Positions 9,672 through 18,842 are shown, counted from the first letter of the stretch. The stretch is DNA of 57,726 nucleotides from Lysobacteraceae bacterium P (GCA_005503055.1 SCOX01000017.1:1-57726), one strand, 5' to 3'. The notes: generated by a model from the sequence alone, not told the origin. A program made the numbers and translations.

Positions 9672-10781
9672 ATGCCTTTCAGCCCCATCCCCGAACTGCT
9701 CGAGGAAATCCGCAACGGCCGCATGGTCGTGATCGTCGACGACGAGGACCGCGAGAACGAAGGCGACCTGATCATGGCCGCCGAACTGGTGCGCCCGCAG
9801 GACATCAACTTCATGGTCACGCACGCGCGTGGCCTGGTGTGCCTGTCGCTGACGCGCGAACGCTGCCGGCAGCTCGGCCTGCCGCCAATGGTTCGCGACA
9901 ACACCTCGCCGCACCACACCAACTTCACCGTCAGCATCGAGGCGGCCGAAGGCGTCACCACCGGCATCAGCGCCTACGATCGCGCGCATACCGTGCGCAC
10001 CGCCGTGCGTCCGGACGCGGCGGCGACCGATTTGTCGCAGCCGGGCCACATCTTCCCGCTGCAGGCGCAGCCTGGCGGGGTGCTCAACCGCGCCGGCCAC
10101 ACCGAAGCGGCGAGCGATCTGGCGCTGCTCGCCGGCCTGGAGCCGGCCGGCGTGCTGGTGGAAATCCTCAACCCCGACGGCAGCATGGCGCGCCGTCCGG
10201 AACTGGAAGCCTTCGCCGCCGAGCACGGCCTGAAAATCGGCTCGATCGAGGAGCTGATCCGCTATCGCCTTGCGACCGAGCACACGGTCGAACGCGTGGA
10301 CGCGCGCGAGATCGAGACCGAGCACGGCCCGTTCGAGCTGGTGACGTACCGGGACCGTCTGAGTCACGGGCTGCACTTCGCGCTGCGCCGTGGCCAGCCC
10401 GACCCCGCGATGCCGACGCTGGTGCGCGTGCACGTGCAGAACCCGCTGGCCGACGCGCTGCACTGGCGGCGGGCGGATTTCGGCCCGGCCGTGGGCGAGG
10501 TGCTGCGGACCATCGCAGCCGAAGGTCGCGGCGCGCTGGTCCTGCTGGCGGACCACGCCGATGCCGACAGCCTCTTGGCCCGCATCCGCGCGCCGCACGC
10601 CGACGAGACGCCCCCGGCCCGGGCCCATGCCCTGGCCGAGTGGCGTCGCAACGGCGCCGGCGGCCAGATCCTGGCCGATCTGGGCCTGGGCAAGCTGCGC
10701 GTGCTGGGCACGCCGCGCAAGCAGATCGGCCTGGCGGGCTTCGGGCTGGAAGTCGTCGAGTACGTCGAACCGTCGCACTGA
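9672..10781 (+). CDS. ribB: 3,4-dihydroxy-2-butanone-4-phosphate synthase with degenerate GTP cyclohydrolase II-like domain (RibBX type)
   Basis: The N-terminal domain (about 1-200) makes dihydroxybutanone phosphate from ribulose 5-phosphate and keeps its signatures [11 protein letters not shown] (23-33), THARGLVC and [10 protein letters not shown]. The C-terminal part (about 205-369) has the fold region of GTP cyclohydrolase II, but the zinc-binding cysteines of that enzyme are absent: where RVHSEC and RCDCG would be expected, the sequence is [14 protein letters not shown] and contains no cysteine. This is the RibBX architecture known in many proteobacteria, in which only the RibB activity remains and a separate ribA supplies cyclohydrolase. 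No ribA is present in this window. The start ATG is 26 bp after ribE and has only a weak purine stretch. Confidence 0.93.
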   Translation: MPFSPIPELLEEIRNGRMVVIVDDEDRENEGDLIMAAELVRPQDINFMVTHARGLVCLSLTRERCRQLGLPPMVRDNTSPHHTNFTVSIEAAEGVTTGISAYDRAHTVRTAVRPDAAATDLSQPGHIFPLQAQPGGVLNRAGHTEAASDLALLAGLEPAGVLVEILNPDGSMARRPELEAFAAEHGLKIGSIEELIRYRLATEHTVERVDAREIETEHGPFELVTYRDRLSHGLHFALRRGQPDPAMPTLVRVHVQNPLADALHWRRADFGPAVGEVLRTIAAEGRGALVLLADHADADSLLARIRAPHADETPPARAHALAEWRRNGAGGQILADLGLGKLRVLGTPRKQIGLAGFGLEVVEYVEPSH

Positions 10782-10795
10782 AGCCCCCCGCCTCG

Positions 10796-10838
10796 CTCCT
10801 CCCCCGAAACAGGGGAGGGAGCCATCACGGGTTAGAAT
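10796..10838 (+). promoter_or_regulatory. hairpin and -10-like element before ribH
   Basis: In the 82-bp gap before ribH, CTCCTCCCCC and GGGGAGGGAG form a stem with a short loop (10796-10821). It is followed by TAGAAT at 10833-10838 inside CGGGTTAGAATTCCCG. The hairpin resembles those after ftsZ and secA. The TAGAAT suggests a second promoter that could drive ribH-nusB-thiL independently of the riboswitch. No -35 is clear. Confidence 0.4.
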
Positions 10839-10863
10839 TCCCGCCCTTCACGAAGAACCTCCC

Positions 10864-11331
10864 ATGACCCACTACGAAGGCGACCTGCGCAGCCCCGAAG
10901 GCGCGCGATTCGCGATCATCGCCAGCCGCTGGAACCCGCGCATCACCGATACGCTGGTCGCGGGCGCGCGCAAGACCTTCGCCGAGAACGGCGTGGCCGA
11001 GAGCGCGGTGGACGTGATCCGCGTGCCCGGCGCCTGGGAGATCCCGGTGGTCGCCACGCGCCTGGCCAAGGCCGGCAGGCACGCGGCCGTGGTCGCGCTG
11101 GGCTGCGTCGTGCGCGGCGACACGCGCCACTACGAACAGGTCGCCGATGGCTGTTCGGACGGCCTGATGCGCGTACAAATGGACTATGGCTTCCCGGTCG
11201 CCAACGGTGTGCTCGCCGTGGAACGCCACGAGGATGCCGAGGCCCGCGCCGGTGGCACGCACGGCAACAAGGGCGAGGAAGCGGCGCTTGCCGCATTGGA
11301 AATGAGTCACCTGCTGGGGCAACTGCCATGA
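10864..11331 (+). CDS. ribH: 6,7-dimethyl-8-ribityllumazine synthase
   Basis: Condenses the aminopyrimidine with dihydroxybutanone phosphate to form lumazine, the substrate of riboflavin synthase. It has 155 residues, the family's usual length. Family motifs are visible: [10 protein letters not shown] near the N-terminus, VPGAWEIPV for substrate binding, and [15 protein letters not shown], in which the histidine is catalytic. The stop overlaps the nusB start (ATGA), so the two are translationally coupled as in many gammaproteobacteria. Confidence 0.97.
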   Translation: MTHYEGDLRSPEGARFAIIASRWNPRITDTLVAGARKTFAENGVAESAVDVIRVPGAWEIPVVATRLAKAGRHAAVVALGCVVRGDTRHYEQVADGCSDGLMRVQMDYGFPVANGVLAVERHEDAEARAGGTHGNKGEEAALAALEMSHLLGQLP

Positions 11332-11789
11332 ACCGTCGTCGTCCGGATGGAATCGATCCCGTTGCCCGCTCGCGCGCGCGCCGCCGCGCGCTGCAGGCCG
11401 TGTACGCCTGGCAGATGTCGGGTTCGAGCGCACGCGACGTGATCTCGCAGTTCGCGCACGAGCAGGCCAAGGAGCCGGCCGACCTGGAGTACTTCGAGGA
11501 CTTGGTGCGCGGCGTCGACAAGCACGTCGGCGAACTCGACGAAGCGCTCAAGCCGTTCCTCGACCGCGACATCGACCAGGTCGACGCGATCGAACGCGCC
11601 GTGCTGCGCATCGCGGCCTACGAGCTGCGCATGCGTCCCGACGTGCCGTACCGCGTGGTCATCAACGAGGCCATCGAGACCGCCAAGCGTTTTGGCGCGG
11701 AGCACGGCCATACCTACGTCAATGGCGTGCTCGACCACGCCGCCGCGCAGTGGCGCGAGACGGAAGTGAAGTCTCCGCGAGGCCGCTGA
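11328..11789 (+). CDS. nusB: transcription antitermination factor NusB
   Basis: Binds boxA RNA together with ribosomal protein S10 and promotes antitermination of rRNA transcription. It has 153 residues and is all-helical. Recognisable family stretches are [19 protein letters not shown] at the N-terminus, the central [12 protein letters not shown], and [10 protein letters not shown] at the end. It overlaps ribH by four bases, and thiL follows after about 75 bp. Confidence 0.96.
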   Translation: MNRRRPDGIDPVARSRARRRALQAVYAWQMSGSSARDVISQFAHEQAKEPADLEYFEDLVRGVDKHVGELDEALKPFLDRDIDQVDAIERAVLRIAAYELRMRPDVPYRVVINEAIETAKRFGAEHGHTYVNGVLDHAAAQWRETEVKSPRGR

Positions 11790-11864
11790 ACGCATCGAGC
11801 CGTGAGCGGTGCACGGCATCGCATCCGTGCCGCTGTCACGCGCCGCGGCGCATTGGAGACGATC

Positions 11865-12830
11865 GTGGCTGAAGCACAACGCGCGTCCGAATTCGACCTG
11901 ATCGACCGCATCCGCCGACGCGTCCTTGTGCGCGACGACGTGCTGCTCGGCATCGGCGACGATGCGGCGGTGCTGCAGGTGCCGACGGGACGGTGCCTGG
12001 TCGTCGCCGCCGACACGCTCAACGCCGGCGTGCACTTCCCTGAAGACACGGCGCCTGCGGATATCGGCTGGAAAGCGTTGGCCGTGAACCTGTCCGACCT
12101 GGCGGCTATGGGCGCCGAACCGGCATGGTGCACGCTGTCGCTTTCGCTGCCGGCCAGCGACGAGCGATGGCTCGACGGTTTCCTCGATGGCTTCCTGGAA
12201 CTCGCGCACGCGCACCGCGTCGCGCTGGTCGGAGGCGACACGACGCGCGGCCCGCTGTCGATCAGCGTCACCGTGCACGGCTTCGTCGCGCCCGGCCGCG
12301 CATTGCGGCGCGACGCCGCCCGCGTCGGCGACGACGTGTGGGTCAGCGGCACCCTGGGCGATGCCGCCGCCGCGCTGGCGCAATGGCGCGAAGGCGTTGC
12401 GCGCGACGCGTTCCTGCGCGCGCGGCTGGATCGCCCGACGCCGCGCATCGCGCTGGGGCGCGCGCTGGCCGACGTGGCGCACGCCTGCATCGACGTATCC
12501 GACGGATTGTTGGCCGACCTGGCCCACGTGTGCCGCGCAAGCGGCGTCGGCGCGCGGATCGAGCTCGACCGCCTGCCCTGGTCCGATGCCCTGCGCACGG
12601 CCTTCGACGGCGATGCGCGCCATGCGATGCAGGCCGGCGGCGGCGACGATTACGAACTGTGCTTCACCGCGTCGACCGAACTGCGGGACGAGGTCGAACG
12701 CGCCGCGCGCGATGCCGCCACGCCGGTCGCCCGCATCGGCCGCATCGTCGAGGGCGAGGCCCCGTGTGCCGTGCGCGTGGACGGCAGCGCCTGGCAGCCG
12801 GAACGAACCGGGTTCGAACACTTCACCTGA
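11865..12830 (+). CDS. thiL: thiamine-monophosphate kinase
   Basis: Phosphorylates thiamine monophosphate to thiamine diphosphate, the active cofactor. The protein belongs to the PurM/AIR-synthase-like fold. It shows the N-terminal FDLIDRI, the metal and ATP site GIGDDAAV (29-36), DLAAMGAEP, the glycine-rich GGDTTRGP, and the late motifs DVSDGLLAD and GGGDDYELCF. I choose the GTG at 11865 because GGAG lies six bases upstream and the family normally starts just before FDLI; an open extension of 21 codons upstream is less likely. This gives 321 residues, the normal length. Confidence 0.95.
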   Translation: MAEAQRASEFDLIDRIRRRVLVRDDVLLGIGDDAAVLQVPTGRCLVVAADTLNAGVHFPEDTAPADIGWKALAVNLSDLAAMGAEPAWCTLSLSLPASDERWLDGFLDGFLELAHAHRVALVGGDTTRGPLSISVTVHGFVAPGRALRRDAARVGDDVWVSGTLGDAAAALAQWREGVARDAFLRARLDRPTPRIALGRALADVAHACIDVSDGLLADLAHVCRASGVGARIELDRLPWSDALRTAFDGDARHAMQAGGGDDYELCFTASTELRDEVERAARDAATPVARIGRIVEGEAPCAVRVDGSAWQPERTGFEHFT

Positions 12831-12957
12831 TCGTCGTGCACATCGAGGCGGCGCCGCACCCGCGCGACCGCGCCCGGCGTAAGATCGAACGCGACCACTG
12901 CCGCGCGGACGCTGAAGCGACCCATTGCGCCGGCTTCACCCGAACAGGAGGATTCGC

Positions 12958-13143
12958 GTGGAAACGAGAGTGCTGCTCGGCTTGCTGTTCTTCATCGTTC
13001 CGACCGTGTTGCTGGCCGTGGCGTTCATCCTGCAGCGCAGGCGCGGCAACGTCGGCAGCAACTGGGGCGCGGTGCTGCTGGTGATCCTGTGCTGGGTGGT
13101 CGGGATGATGCTGGTGATGCGCAAGCTGGACCAGTTCATCTAG
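12958..13143 (+). CDS. small two-helix membrane peptide, unknown function
   Basis: Encodes 61 residues. A near-perfect ribosome binding site (AGGAGG) lies six bases before the GTG start at 12958, which decides this start over an in-frame ATG at 12925. Two hydrophobic segments (about 4-25 and 34-54) flank a short positive loop (QRRRGNVGSN), which predicts two membrane spans with the loop in the cytoplasm. It sits 127 bp after thiL and faces the FAD oxidase gene convergently. I recognise no family. Confidence 0.65.
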   Translation: METRVLLGLLFFIVPTVLLAVAFILQRRRGNVGSNWGAVLLVILCWVVGMMLVMRKLDQFI

Positions 13144-13194
13144 ACCACGCGTTCCTCTAGGCCGCGCCTTGCCCTGGACGACGCGCAACGCGCT

Positions 13195-14580
13195 TCAGTC
13201 CGGCAGCAGCTTGCCCGGGTTGAGGATGCCGTCGGGATCGAACGCGGCCTTGACCGCGCGCATCATCGCCAGCGTCGGTGCATCGATCGCCTGCGGCATG
13301 AACTCGCGCTTGGCCAGCCCGATGCCGTGCTCGCCCGACAAGGTGCCGCCCAGCGACAGCGTCAGCGCGAACACCCGCCCCATCGCAGCATGCGCGCGTG
13401 CAGTCTGCGCGGCGTCGTCGGGGTGGTAGAGCAGGTTGACGTGCAGATTGCCGTTACCTGCGTGGCCGAAGCAGACGATGGGCAGGTCGAACTCGTGCGA
13501 CAACGCGCGCACGCCGTCGACCAGTTGCGGGATGCGCGATACCGGAACGACCACGTCTTCGTTGACCTTGCCGGGCGCGATCGTGCGCAGCGACGGCGAC
13601 AGCGCCTTGCGCGCCGCCCACAGCTTCTCGCGTGCGAACTCGTCGGCGGCGTCGTCCAGCGAAACGAGTCCGTCGCCGTCCGCGGCGCGCATCAGTGCTT
13701 CGATGTCGTGCGGCAGCGTCTGCGCATCGCCGTCGGCCTCGATCATGAGCAGCGCACCGGCGTCGGGCGGAAGGTCCGCGCCGCCGACGTCGCGTGCCAG
13801 GCGCACGGCATCGGCATCCATGAATTCCAGCATCGACGGCGTGATCGGCTGCGCCATCAGGCGTGCGACCGCCTGCGCGGCGCTGGAGACGTCGCGGTAG
13901 ATCGCGCGCAGTGCGCGTCGTGACTCGGGGGCGGGCGTGAGGCGCAGGCTTGCCTCGACGATCAGCGCCAGCGTGCCTTCGCTGCCGACCAGCAGGCGTT
14001 GCAGGTCGTAACCGGTCGCGCCCTTGGTCGTGGCCGTGCCGCAGTGGATGAGTTCGCCCGTGCCGGTGACGGCGGTCAGCGCGAGTACGTTGTCGCGGCT
14101 GGCGCCGTACTTCACCGCGCGCGGACCGCCGGCGTTGCAGGCGAGGTTTCCGCCGATGCTGCTGTAGGCGGCGCTGGTCGGGTCCGGCGGCCAGAACAGG
14201 CCGTGCGGTCTCAGCGCCGCCTGCAGATCGCCGTTGAGCACGCCCGGCTCCACCACGGCGCAGCGATCCCCGGGGCGGATGTCGACGATGCGGTTCATGC
14301 GCTCGAACGACACCACCACGCCGCCCGCCATCGGCACCGCGGCGCCGGTGGTGTTGGTGCCGCGCCCGCGCGCGACCACGGGCACGCGCGCGGCACGGCA
14401 GGCGCGTACCAGCGCGACGACCTGCTCGCGCGTGGTCGGCAGCGCGACCGCATCGGGCAGCGCCTGGCGACGCGAATTGTCGTAGGCGTAGGTGAGCCGT
14501 TCGCCGGGATCGGTACGCCAGCCGTCGCCGAGCACGGTGGCGAGTTCGGCGTCGAGCGATGCGGGCAGGACGGTCGTCAT
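13195..14580 (-). CDS. FAD-linked oxidoreductase of the GlcD/D-lactate dehydrogenase family
   Basis: A flavoprotein of 461 residues expected to oxidise a 2-hydroxy acid such as D-lactate or glycolate. The N-terminal FAD-binding type 4 domain has ARGRGTNTTGAAVP (70-83) and SSIGGNLACNAGGPRAVKYG. The C-terminal FAD-linked oxidase domain has GHAGNGNLHVN and SGEHGIG, and ends with FDPDGILNPGKLLP. No iron-sulfur domain is fused, unlike some relatives. It is the third gene of a minus-strand set (lpoA, yraN, this gene), 25 bp after yraN, so it is probably co-transcribed with genes for envelope growth. Its true substrate cannot be told from sequence. Confidence 0.88.
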   Translation of the reverse strand: MTTVLPASLDAELATVLGDGWRTDPGERLTYAYDNSRRQALPDAVALPTTREQVVALVRACRAARVPVVARGRGTNTTGAAVPMAGGVVVSFERMNRIVDIRPGDRCAVVEPGVLNGDLQAALRPHGLFWPPDPTSAAYSSIGGNLACNAGGPRAVKYGASRDNVLALTAVTGTGELIHCGTATTKGATGYDLQRLLVGSEGTLALIVEASLRLTPAPESRRALRAIYRDVSSAAQAVARLMAQPITPSMLEFMDADAVRLARDVGGADLPPDAGALLMIEADGDAQTLPHDIEALMRAADGDGLVSLDDAADEFAREKLWAARKALSPSLRTIAPGKVNEDVVVPVSRIPQLVDGVRALSHEFDLPIVCFGHAGNGNLHVNLLYHPDDAAQTARAHAAMGRVFALTLSLGGTLSGEHGIGLAKREFMPQAIDAPTLAMMRAVKAAFDPDGILNPGKLLPD

Positions 14581-14605
14581 GGGCCGATTGTAGGACCGGC
14601 GGCGC

Positions 14606-14998
14606 TCAGTCGTCGGCGCGGAACGCGTCCTTCAACCAGGTCAGGCGCGGCGATGCAGGATCGCCGTCGGCTTCGACGACGTCGAAACGGCACGGCGCAT
14701 CGGCATGCTTGGGATGATGCGCGAGAAAGGCATGCGCGGCCTGCACCAGCTTGCGGCGCTTGTGGGTGTCGACAGAGGCCGCGCCGCCTCCGAAACGCGC
14801 ATCGCTGCGGTAACGCACTTCCACGAACACCAGCGTGGCGCCGCCGCGCGCGCCTTCATCCAGCATGACCAGGTCGAGTTCGCCGCAGCGATAGTTCGCA
14901 TTCGCGGCGACCTCGCGCAGGCCCGCACGCAACAGGTGCGCGCGCGCAGCGGCTTCCACCGCCGCGCCGCGGGCACGGCGATCAGGGGCGGGGAGCAT
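14606..14998 (-). CDS. yraN: YraN family endonuclease-like protein (UPF0102)
   Basis: A small protein of 130 residues with the restriction-endonuclease-like fold of UPF0102. The expected acidic core is visible as [11 protein letters not shown] followed by [10 protein letters not shown], and the N-terminal helix [17 protein letters not shown] is typical. Its biological role is not established; a role in DNA processing is often proposed. The ATG at 14998 lies inside the 3' end of lpoA (overlap 17 bp), matching the conserved rsmI-lpoA-yraN neighbourhood in gammaproteobacteria. Confidence 0.9.
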   Translation of the reverse strand: MLPAPDRRARGAAVEAAARAHLLRAGLREVAANANYRCGELDLVMLDEGARGGATLVFVEVRYRSDARFGGGAASVDTHKRRKLVQAAHAFLAHHPKHADAPCRFDVVEADGDPASPRLTWLKDAFRADD

Positions 14999-16337
14999 TC
15001 GCCAGCGGGGTGGAGACGCCGGCGCTGAAAGTCGACCACGACGGCGTGCGCTGCACGTTGCCGAAACCGTCCAGGCGCAGCGTGCCGGTTGCGCCGTCGA
15101 TGCGGCCGTCTGCCGTGGTCGCCAGGCGTTGCAGGTATGCGGTGATCTGCCACGCATCGAAACCGAACGCGAACAAGCGCGCGGCCGGGCCTTTCGCGTT
15201 GTTGAGCTCCGCACCGGCGATCGCCGCCGGCGGCAGTCCGGGGATTCCACGCGTGGTCCAGGTTTCCGTCGGGAAGGCGATGCCGTCCAGAACGCGATCT
15301 TCTTCGGCCTTGCCGGTGCCCGAGAGCAACTGCGCCGTCGCCACGCGCGGCTTGCCGGCCAAGCCGGCGAGGGCGAGCCTGGGCATCAGCAGACGTGCGC
15401 TGCTGCCCTTCACCGCGAGGAATACGGCGTCCACGCCGCCGTCCTTCTGCGCGTAGGGAATGAAGTCGGAGGTGCCTTCGCCGACGACGTCGGTGACCGT
15501 GACGCCGCGCGCGACCAGACGCTCGCGCAGGGCGGCGACGGCGCGCTGCTGTGTGTCGTCGGCGGCGGCCACCACCAGCACGCGCTTGGCATTCAGACCC
15601 AGCAGGTACTCCGCCGCGGCGATGCCTTCGTCGTCCGGCGAGAGCGAGAAACCTGCGTTGCCGGCCGGCGGGGCAATGTCGCCGCGATTGAGCGCGAGCA
15701 CCGGCACCTGCAACGGGCCCTTGGAGAACAACGCGTTGACTTCATCGCGGCCGAGCGGGCCGACCACGAAGTCGTTGCCTTCCAGCGCGGCGCGATCGTA
15801 GGCCGCGAGCGCGCCGCCCGTCGCGGTGTCGTAGAAGGTCACGTCTGGCCGACGGCGCGGTTCGCCGTAGTAGCCGGCGAGGAAGCCGTCGCGCACGGGC
15901 GCCGCGGCAACGGCAAGGTTGCCCGACAACGGCAGCAGCACCGCGACCTTGACCGGCGGACGGTAACCGTCGCGCTCGGCGGCAGGGCGATTGGCGGCGT
16001 CGAAGTTCCAACCGGGCCGGTCGAACGCTCGCGGCAGCGGCAGGCCACGGCGCAGCAGCGCCTGGCCGGCGTAGTTGTAGAGCGGATCGCCGGCGGCGAG
16101 CGCCGCGGCCTCGCGGGCGAGGGTGGCGTTGTCGAGTGTGGAGAGCAGGCGCTCGATCTCCCGATCGTTGGCGCTGCGAGCGGCGCCCGTAAGCGCGGCG
16201 CCGTTGCGGGCGAGCTCGCCTGCCTGGGCGATCGTCGCGTTGCGGCTCTGCTGCGAGGTGGTGCCGCCGGTCGTGGAGACCGTGGCGCAACCGGTCAGCA
16301 GGGCGGCGCTGATCGCCGCCGCGCACATCCACTTCAT
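14982..16337 (-). CDS. lpoA: penicillin-binding protein activator LpoA, short form
   Basis: An outer-membrane lipoprotein that stimulates the peptidoglycan synthase PBP1A. The signal peptide ends in the lipobox LTGC with the lipidated cysteine at C17. The C-terminal part (about 150-440) is the periplasmic-binding-protein-like domain, beginning [14 protein letters not shown]. With 451 residues it is far shorter than the enterobacterial protein (about 680), because the N-terminal TPR region is reduced to about 120 residues. It is divergent from rsmI and overlaps yraN, the standard neighbourhood, which supports the assignment. The ATG at 16337 is chosen for the signal peptide. Confidence 0.9.
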   Translation of the reverse strand: MKWMCAAAISAALLTGCATVSTTGGTTSQQSRNATIAQAGELARNGAALTGAARSANDREIERLLSTLDNATLAREAAALAAGDPLYNYAGQALLRRGLPLPRAFDRPGWNFDAANRPAAERDGYRPPVKVAVLLPLSGNLAVAAAPVRDGFLAGYYGEPRRRPDVTFYDTATGGALAAYDRAALEGNDFVVGPLGRDEVNALFSKGPLQVPVLALNRGDIAPPAGNAGFSLSPDDEGIAAAEYLLGLNAKRVLVVAAADDTQQRAVAALRERLVARGVTVTDVVGEGTSDFIPYAQKDGGVDAVFLAVKGSSARLLMPRLALAGLAGKPRVATAQLLSGTGKAEEDRVLDGIAFPTETWTTRGIPGLPPAAIAGAELNNAKGPAARLFAFGFDAWQITAYLQRLATTADGRIDGATGTLRLDGFGNVQRTPSWSTFSAGVSTPLANAPRP

Positions 16338-16454
16338 TGCCCCATGACGGATGGAAGCGCGGTTGGAAGCTGGGATCATCGGCATGCAGCACCGCAAACG
16401 CGGCGTTCTTGAGGGACCGGTTAGGATTCTACCCGGCCCCAACGCGGACGCACG

Positions 16455-17306
16455 ATGCACAGCTCCCAACCAGGCGCCTCGAAGGCCGCCGGTACCCTCC
16501 ACGTCGTCGCTACGCCGATCGGCAACCTGGGCGATCTTTCGGCGCGCGCGCTGCAAACCCTGAAGACCGTCGATGCGATCTGCGCCGAAGACACCCGGCA
16601 CACGCGCCAGTTGCTCTCGCACTTCGGTCTCGAACGTCCGCTGATCGCGCTCCACGAGCACAACGAGGACGCCCAGGCCGCGCAACTCGTCGTGCGCCTG
16701 CTGGCGGGCGAATCATTCGCCCTGGTGTCCGACGCGGGTACCCCGCTGGTGAGCGATCCCGGCTTCCGCCTGGTGCGCGCGGCGCGCGCCGCGGGCCTGC
16801 GCGTGTCGCCGGTGCCGGGCGCATGCGCGGCGATCGCGGCGTTGAGCGTGGCGGGAATACCCAGCGACCGGTTCGCGTTCGAGGGCTTCCTGCCGGCGAA
16901 AGCATCGGCGCGACGCGAGCGGCTGTCGCGCCTGGCGGGCGAGACGCGCACGCTGATCTTCTACGAGTCGGCGCACCGCATCGAGGAATCGCTGGACGAT
17001 CTTGTTGCGGCATTGGGCGAAGCGCGTCGCGGCGTGATCGCGCGCGAACTGACGAAGCTGTTCGAGACGGTGCTGGACGGCCCCCTGGCGGAGCTGCGCG
17101 CACGCGTCGGCGCGGATCCGAACCAGCGCAAGGGCGAATTCGTGGTGATCGTCGAAGGCGCCGGCGAGGACGCCGACGCGGCGATCATCGAAGGCCGCCG
17201 CCTTTACGCCAAGCTCGCAGAACACCTCAAGCCCTCGCAGGCCGCGAAGCTGGCCGCCGAACTGAGCGGCGCCCCGCGCAAGGCGTTGTACAACTCGGAA
17301 GGGTAG
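16455..17306 (+). CDS. rsmI: 16S rRNA (cytidine1402-2'-O)-methyltransferase RsmI
   Basis: Methylates the ribose of C1402 in the decoding centre of 16S rRNA using SAM. It has 283 residues with the tetrapyrrole-methylase fold. The diagnostic N-terminal blocks are ATPIGNLGDLS (19-29) and AEDTRHTRQLL (44-54), followed by SDAGTPLVSDPG and the EGFLPAK/FYESAHRI region. It is divergent from lpoA with a 117-bp gap; TAGGAT at 16422-16427 could be its -10. Downstream lie a REP-like palindrome and the rnpB locus. Confidence 0.96.
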   Translation: MHSSQPGASKAAGTLHVVATPIGNLGDLSARALQTLKTVDAICAEDTRHTRQLLSHFGLERPLIALHEHNEDAQAAQLVVRLLAGESFALVSDAGTPLVSDPGFRLVRAARAAGLRVSPVPGACAAIAALSVAGIPSDRFAFEGFLPAKASARRERLSRLAGETRTLIFYESAHRIEESLDDLVAALGEARRGVIARELTKLFETVLDGPLAELRARVGADPNQRKGEFVVIVEGAGEDADAAIIEGRRLYAKLAEHLKPSQAAKLAAELSGAPRKALYNSEG

Positions 17307-17335
17307 ACGTTGTGCGAGACCGTGAGGGCGGACGC

Positions 17336-17364
17336 CTGGATTCCCGCCTTCGCGGGAATGACGG
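17336..17364. repeat. REP-like palindrome after rsmI
   Basis: CTGGATTCCCGC, CTTC, GCGGGAATGACGG. This is the best-preserved copy in the window of the dispersed GTCATTCC/GGAATCCA element. Confidence 0.8.
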
Positions 17365-17420
17365 CGAAGGACGAAGAGCCCAGGAAGTCCGCCGTCAGAA
17401 GCAGCCCTACAGAAGCAGCA

Positions 17421-17514
17421 GCCCCCATTAGTAAAGGGGGCGCGGCGGCAGCCGCGGGGAATTGGAGACCATGAGCCGGGGCCCAAAGGTTTTGCTTCAG
17501 CAAAACTTTGGGGG
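17421..17514. repeat. left arm of inverted dispersed repeat flanking rnpB
   Basis: This stretch contains CCCCCATTAGTAAAGGGGG, a GC-rich middle, GGGGAATTGGAG, and GGGCCCAAAGGTTTTGC. Read in reverse complement, it matches 17931-18022 over nearly its whole length. It ends in its own small hairpin (CCCAAAGGTTTTGCT facing AGCAAAACTTTGGG), which lies just before the rnpB promoter. Confidence 0.8.
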
Positions 17515-17532
17515 CATTTGCCTGCGAAGCAG

Positions 17533-17538
17533 TAGAAT
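17533..17538 (+). promoter_or_regulatory. -10 box of rnpB
   Basis: TAGAAT at 17533-17538 is placed six bases before the predicted 5' end of the RNase P RNA. A poor -35-like TTGGGG sits 19 bases upstream, at the edge of the repeat arm. Confidence 0.6.
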
Positions 17539-17544
17539 GTCGCG

Positions 17545-17898
<354 letters not shown>

Positions 17899-17901
17899 GC
17901 T

Positions 17902-17928
17902 CTTTCCTGCCGCTTTGCGGCGGGAAAG
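17902..17928 (+). terminator. hairpin after rnpB
   Basis: CTTTCCTGCCGC, TTT, GCGGCGGGAAAG forms a 12-bp stem three bases after the RNase P RNA. A T run is not adjacent, so it may act as a processing barrier or as part of termination. Confidence 0.5.
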
Positions 17929-17930
17929 CG

Positions 17931-18022
17931 CTCCAAAGTTTTGCTTCGCAATACCTTGGGCCCCGGGCTCTCGCCCTCCAATTCCCCGCCGCTGCCGCGG
18001 CGCCCCCTCTACTAAAGGGGGC
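17931..18022. repeat. right arm of inverted dispersed repeat flanking rnpB
   Basis: This is the inverted counterpart of 17421-17514. Shared blocks are CCAAAGTTTTGCTTCGCA, CTTGGGCCCCGGGCTC, CTCCAATTCCCCGCCGC and CCCCTCTACTAAAGGGGGC. The two arms differ by scattered substitutions and small indels, so the duplication is not recent. Confidence 0.8.
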
Positions 18023-18284
18023 TGACGGCTTCGCCGTGCGCCTCTAATCGGTAGGCTTTCAGCATCGATCGAGAGATTTCGATCGTTTTCGCAGATGGAG
18101 TGGGCGGTGTTGCGGCGCAGCATCGACCTTGGACTCCGTCGCGGTCGGGTTTCGAGCTCCGTTCGAGAGCTAGCCAGTCTCAAAATTTGAGACTAAACAA
18201 CGGCTAGTGGATAACTCTTGAACAAACCTGTGAAGTCCTTCGCAAGCCATTGATGCGACAGGTGAATTTGGGTCCGAAAACTTG
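18023..18284. other. non-coding stretch before the dcw promoter
   Basis: No gene is seen. It holds a terminator-like stem CGATCGA/TCGATCG followed by TTTTC (18066-18090) and an almost perfect palindrome GTCTCAAAATTTGAGAC (18177-18193) that could be an operator. The stretch is visibly richer in A and T than its surroundings. Confidence 0.5.
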
Positions 18285-18313
18285 TTGACAACCCTGTGGG
18301 GCGTGCCTAAGGT
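18285..18313 (+). promoter_or_regulatory. consensus promoter of the dcw cluster
   Basis: TTGACA at 18285-18290 is a perfect -35. After a 17-base spacer comes TAAGGT at 18308-18313 as the -10. Transcription would start near 18320, about 75 bases before mraZ. It overlaps the TGGG boxes expected for MraZ repression. Confidence 0.75.
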
Positions 18314-18335
18314 GGGCATCTGAGGGAAAACCGGG
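18297..18335 (+). promoter_or_regulatory. candidate MraZ operator boxes
   Basis: MraZ is known to bind repeated TGGG boxes in front of its own operon. Here TGGG occurs at 18297 and 18313, with relaxed AGGG at 18323 and CGGG at 18332. The last three are spaced 9-10 bases apart as expected; the first gap is 16. Binding here would cover the -10 and start site. Confidence 0.5.
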
Positions 18336-18351
18336 TTTTTTGTGGTTTTCC
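18325..18351 (+). promoter_or_regulatory. 5'-leader hairpin of the dcw transcript
   Basis: GGAAAACC (18325-18332) and GGTTTTCC (18344-18351) form a perfect 8-bp stem with an 11-base loop that contains a T run. It lies at the very 5' end of the predicted transcript, where a stem could protect the long mRNA from 5'-end-dependent decay. Confidence 0.5.
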
Positions 18352-18395
18352 AGGATCAAGCCGCCCGCCTAGAGGCGGCGCCCAACAGGTGCGCG

Positions 18396-18842
18396 ATGTT
18401 CCAAGGTGAGACCGCCATCACGATTGACGACAAGGGCCGGCTGGCGGTGCCCACCGTCTACCGCGATGTCGTCACGCGTGAATGCGCCGGCCGCCTGGTC
18501 ATCACCTACAACCCCTTCGAGTCCGGCTCGCTGTACCTGTACCCGCAGGCTGCGTGGGAGCGGCTGCGCGATCAGGTCAATGCGCTGCCCAAGGCCAAGG
18601 CGGTCAACCGCAGCATGCAGCTCAAGCTCGTCGGCGCCGCGGCGTTCGTCGAGCTCGACGGCAACGGGCGCATCAGCATCCCGGCCAGCCACCGCGCCGC
18701 GGTCGGCATCGAGAAGAAGGCCGTGCTGCTGGGCATGGGCGACAAATTCGAACTGTGGAGCGAGCAGGCGCACCACGCGCAGATCCGTCAGACGGTCTCT
18801 GACGACGATCTGAGCGCGGAGCTGCTCGATCTCCAACTGTGA
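18396..18842 (+). CDS. mraZ: transcriptional regulator MraZ
   Basis: The first gene of the division and cell wall cluster, a DNA-binding protein that represses its own operon. It has 148 residues with two SpoVT/AbrB-like halves, each with the typical pattern: [15 protein letters not shown] in the first and [16 protein letters not shown] in the second. The ATG at 18396 gives the conserved [11 protein letters not shown] start and has AGG upstream; an ATG-equivalent start at 18342 would lie inside the leader hairpin region. Its stop overlaps a possible GTG start of rsmH. Confidence 0.96.
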   Translation: MFQGETAITIDDKGRLAVPTVYRDVVTRECAGRLVITYNPFESGSLYLYPQAAWERLRDQVNALPKAKAVNRSMQLKLVGAAAFVELDGNGRISIPASHRAAVGIEKKAVLLGMGDKFELWSEQAHHAQIRQTVSDDDLSAELLDLQL

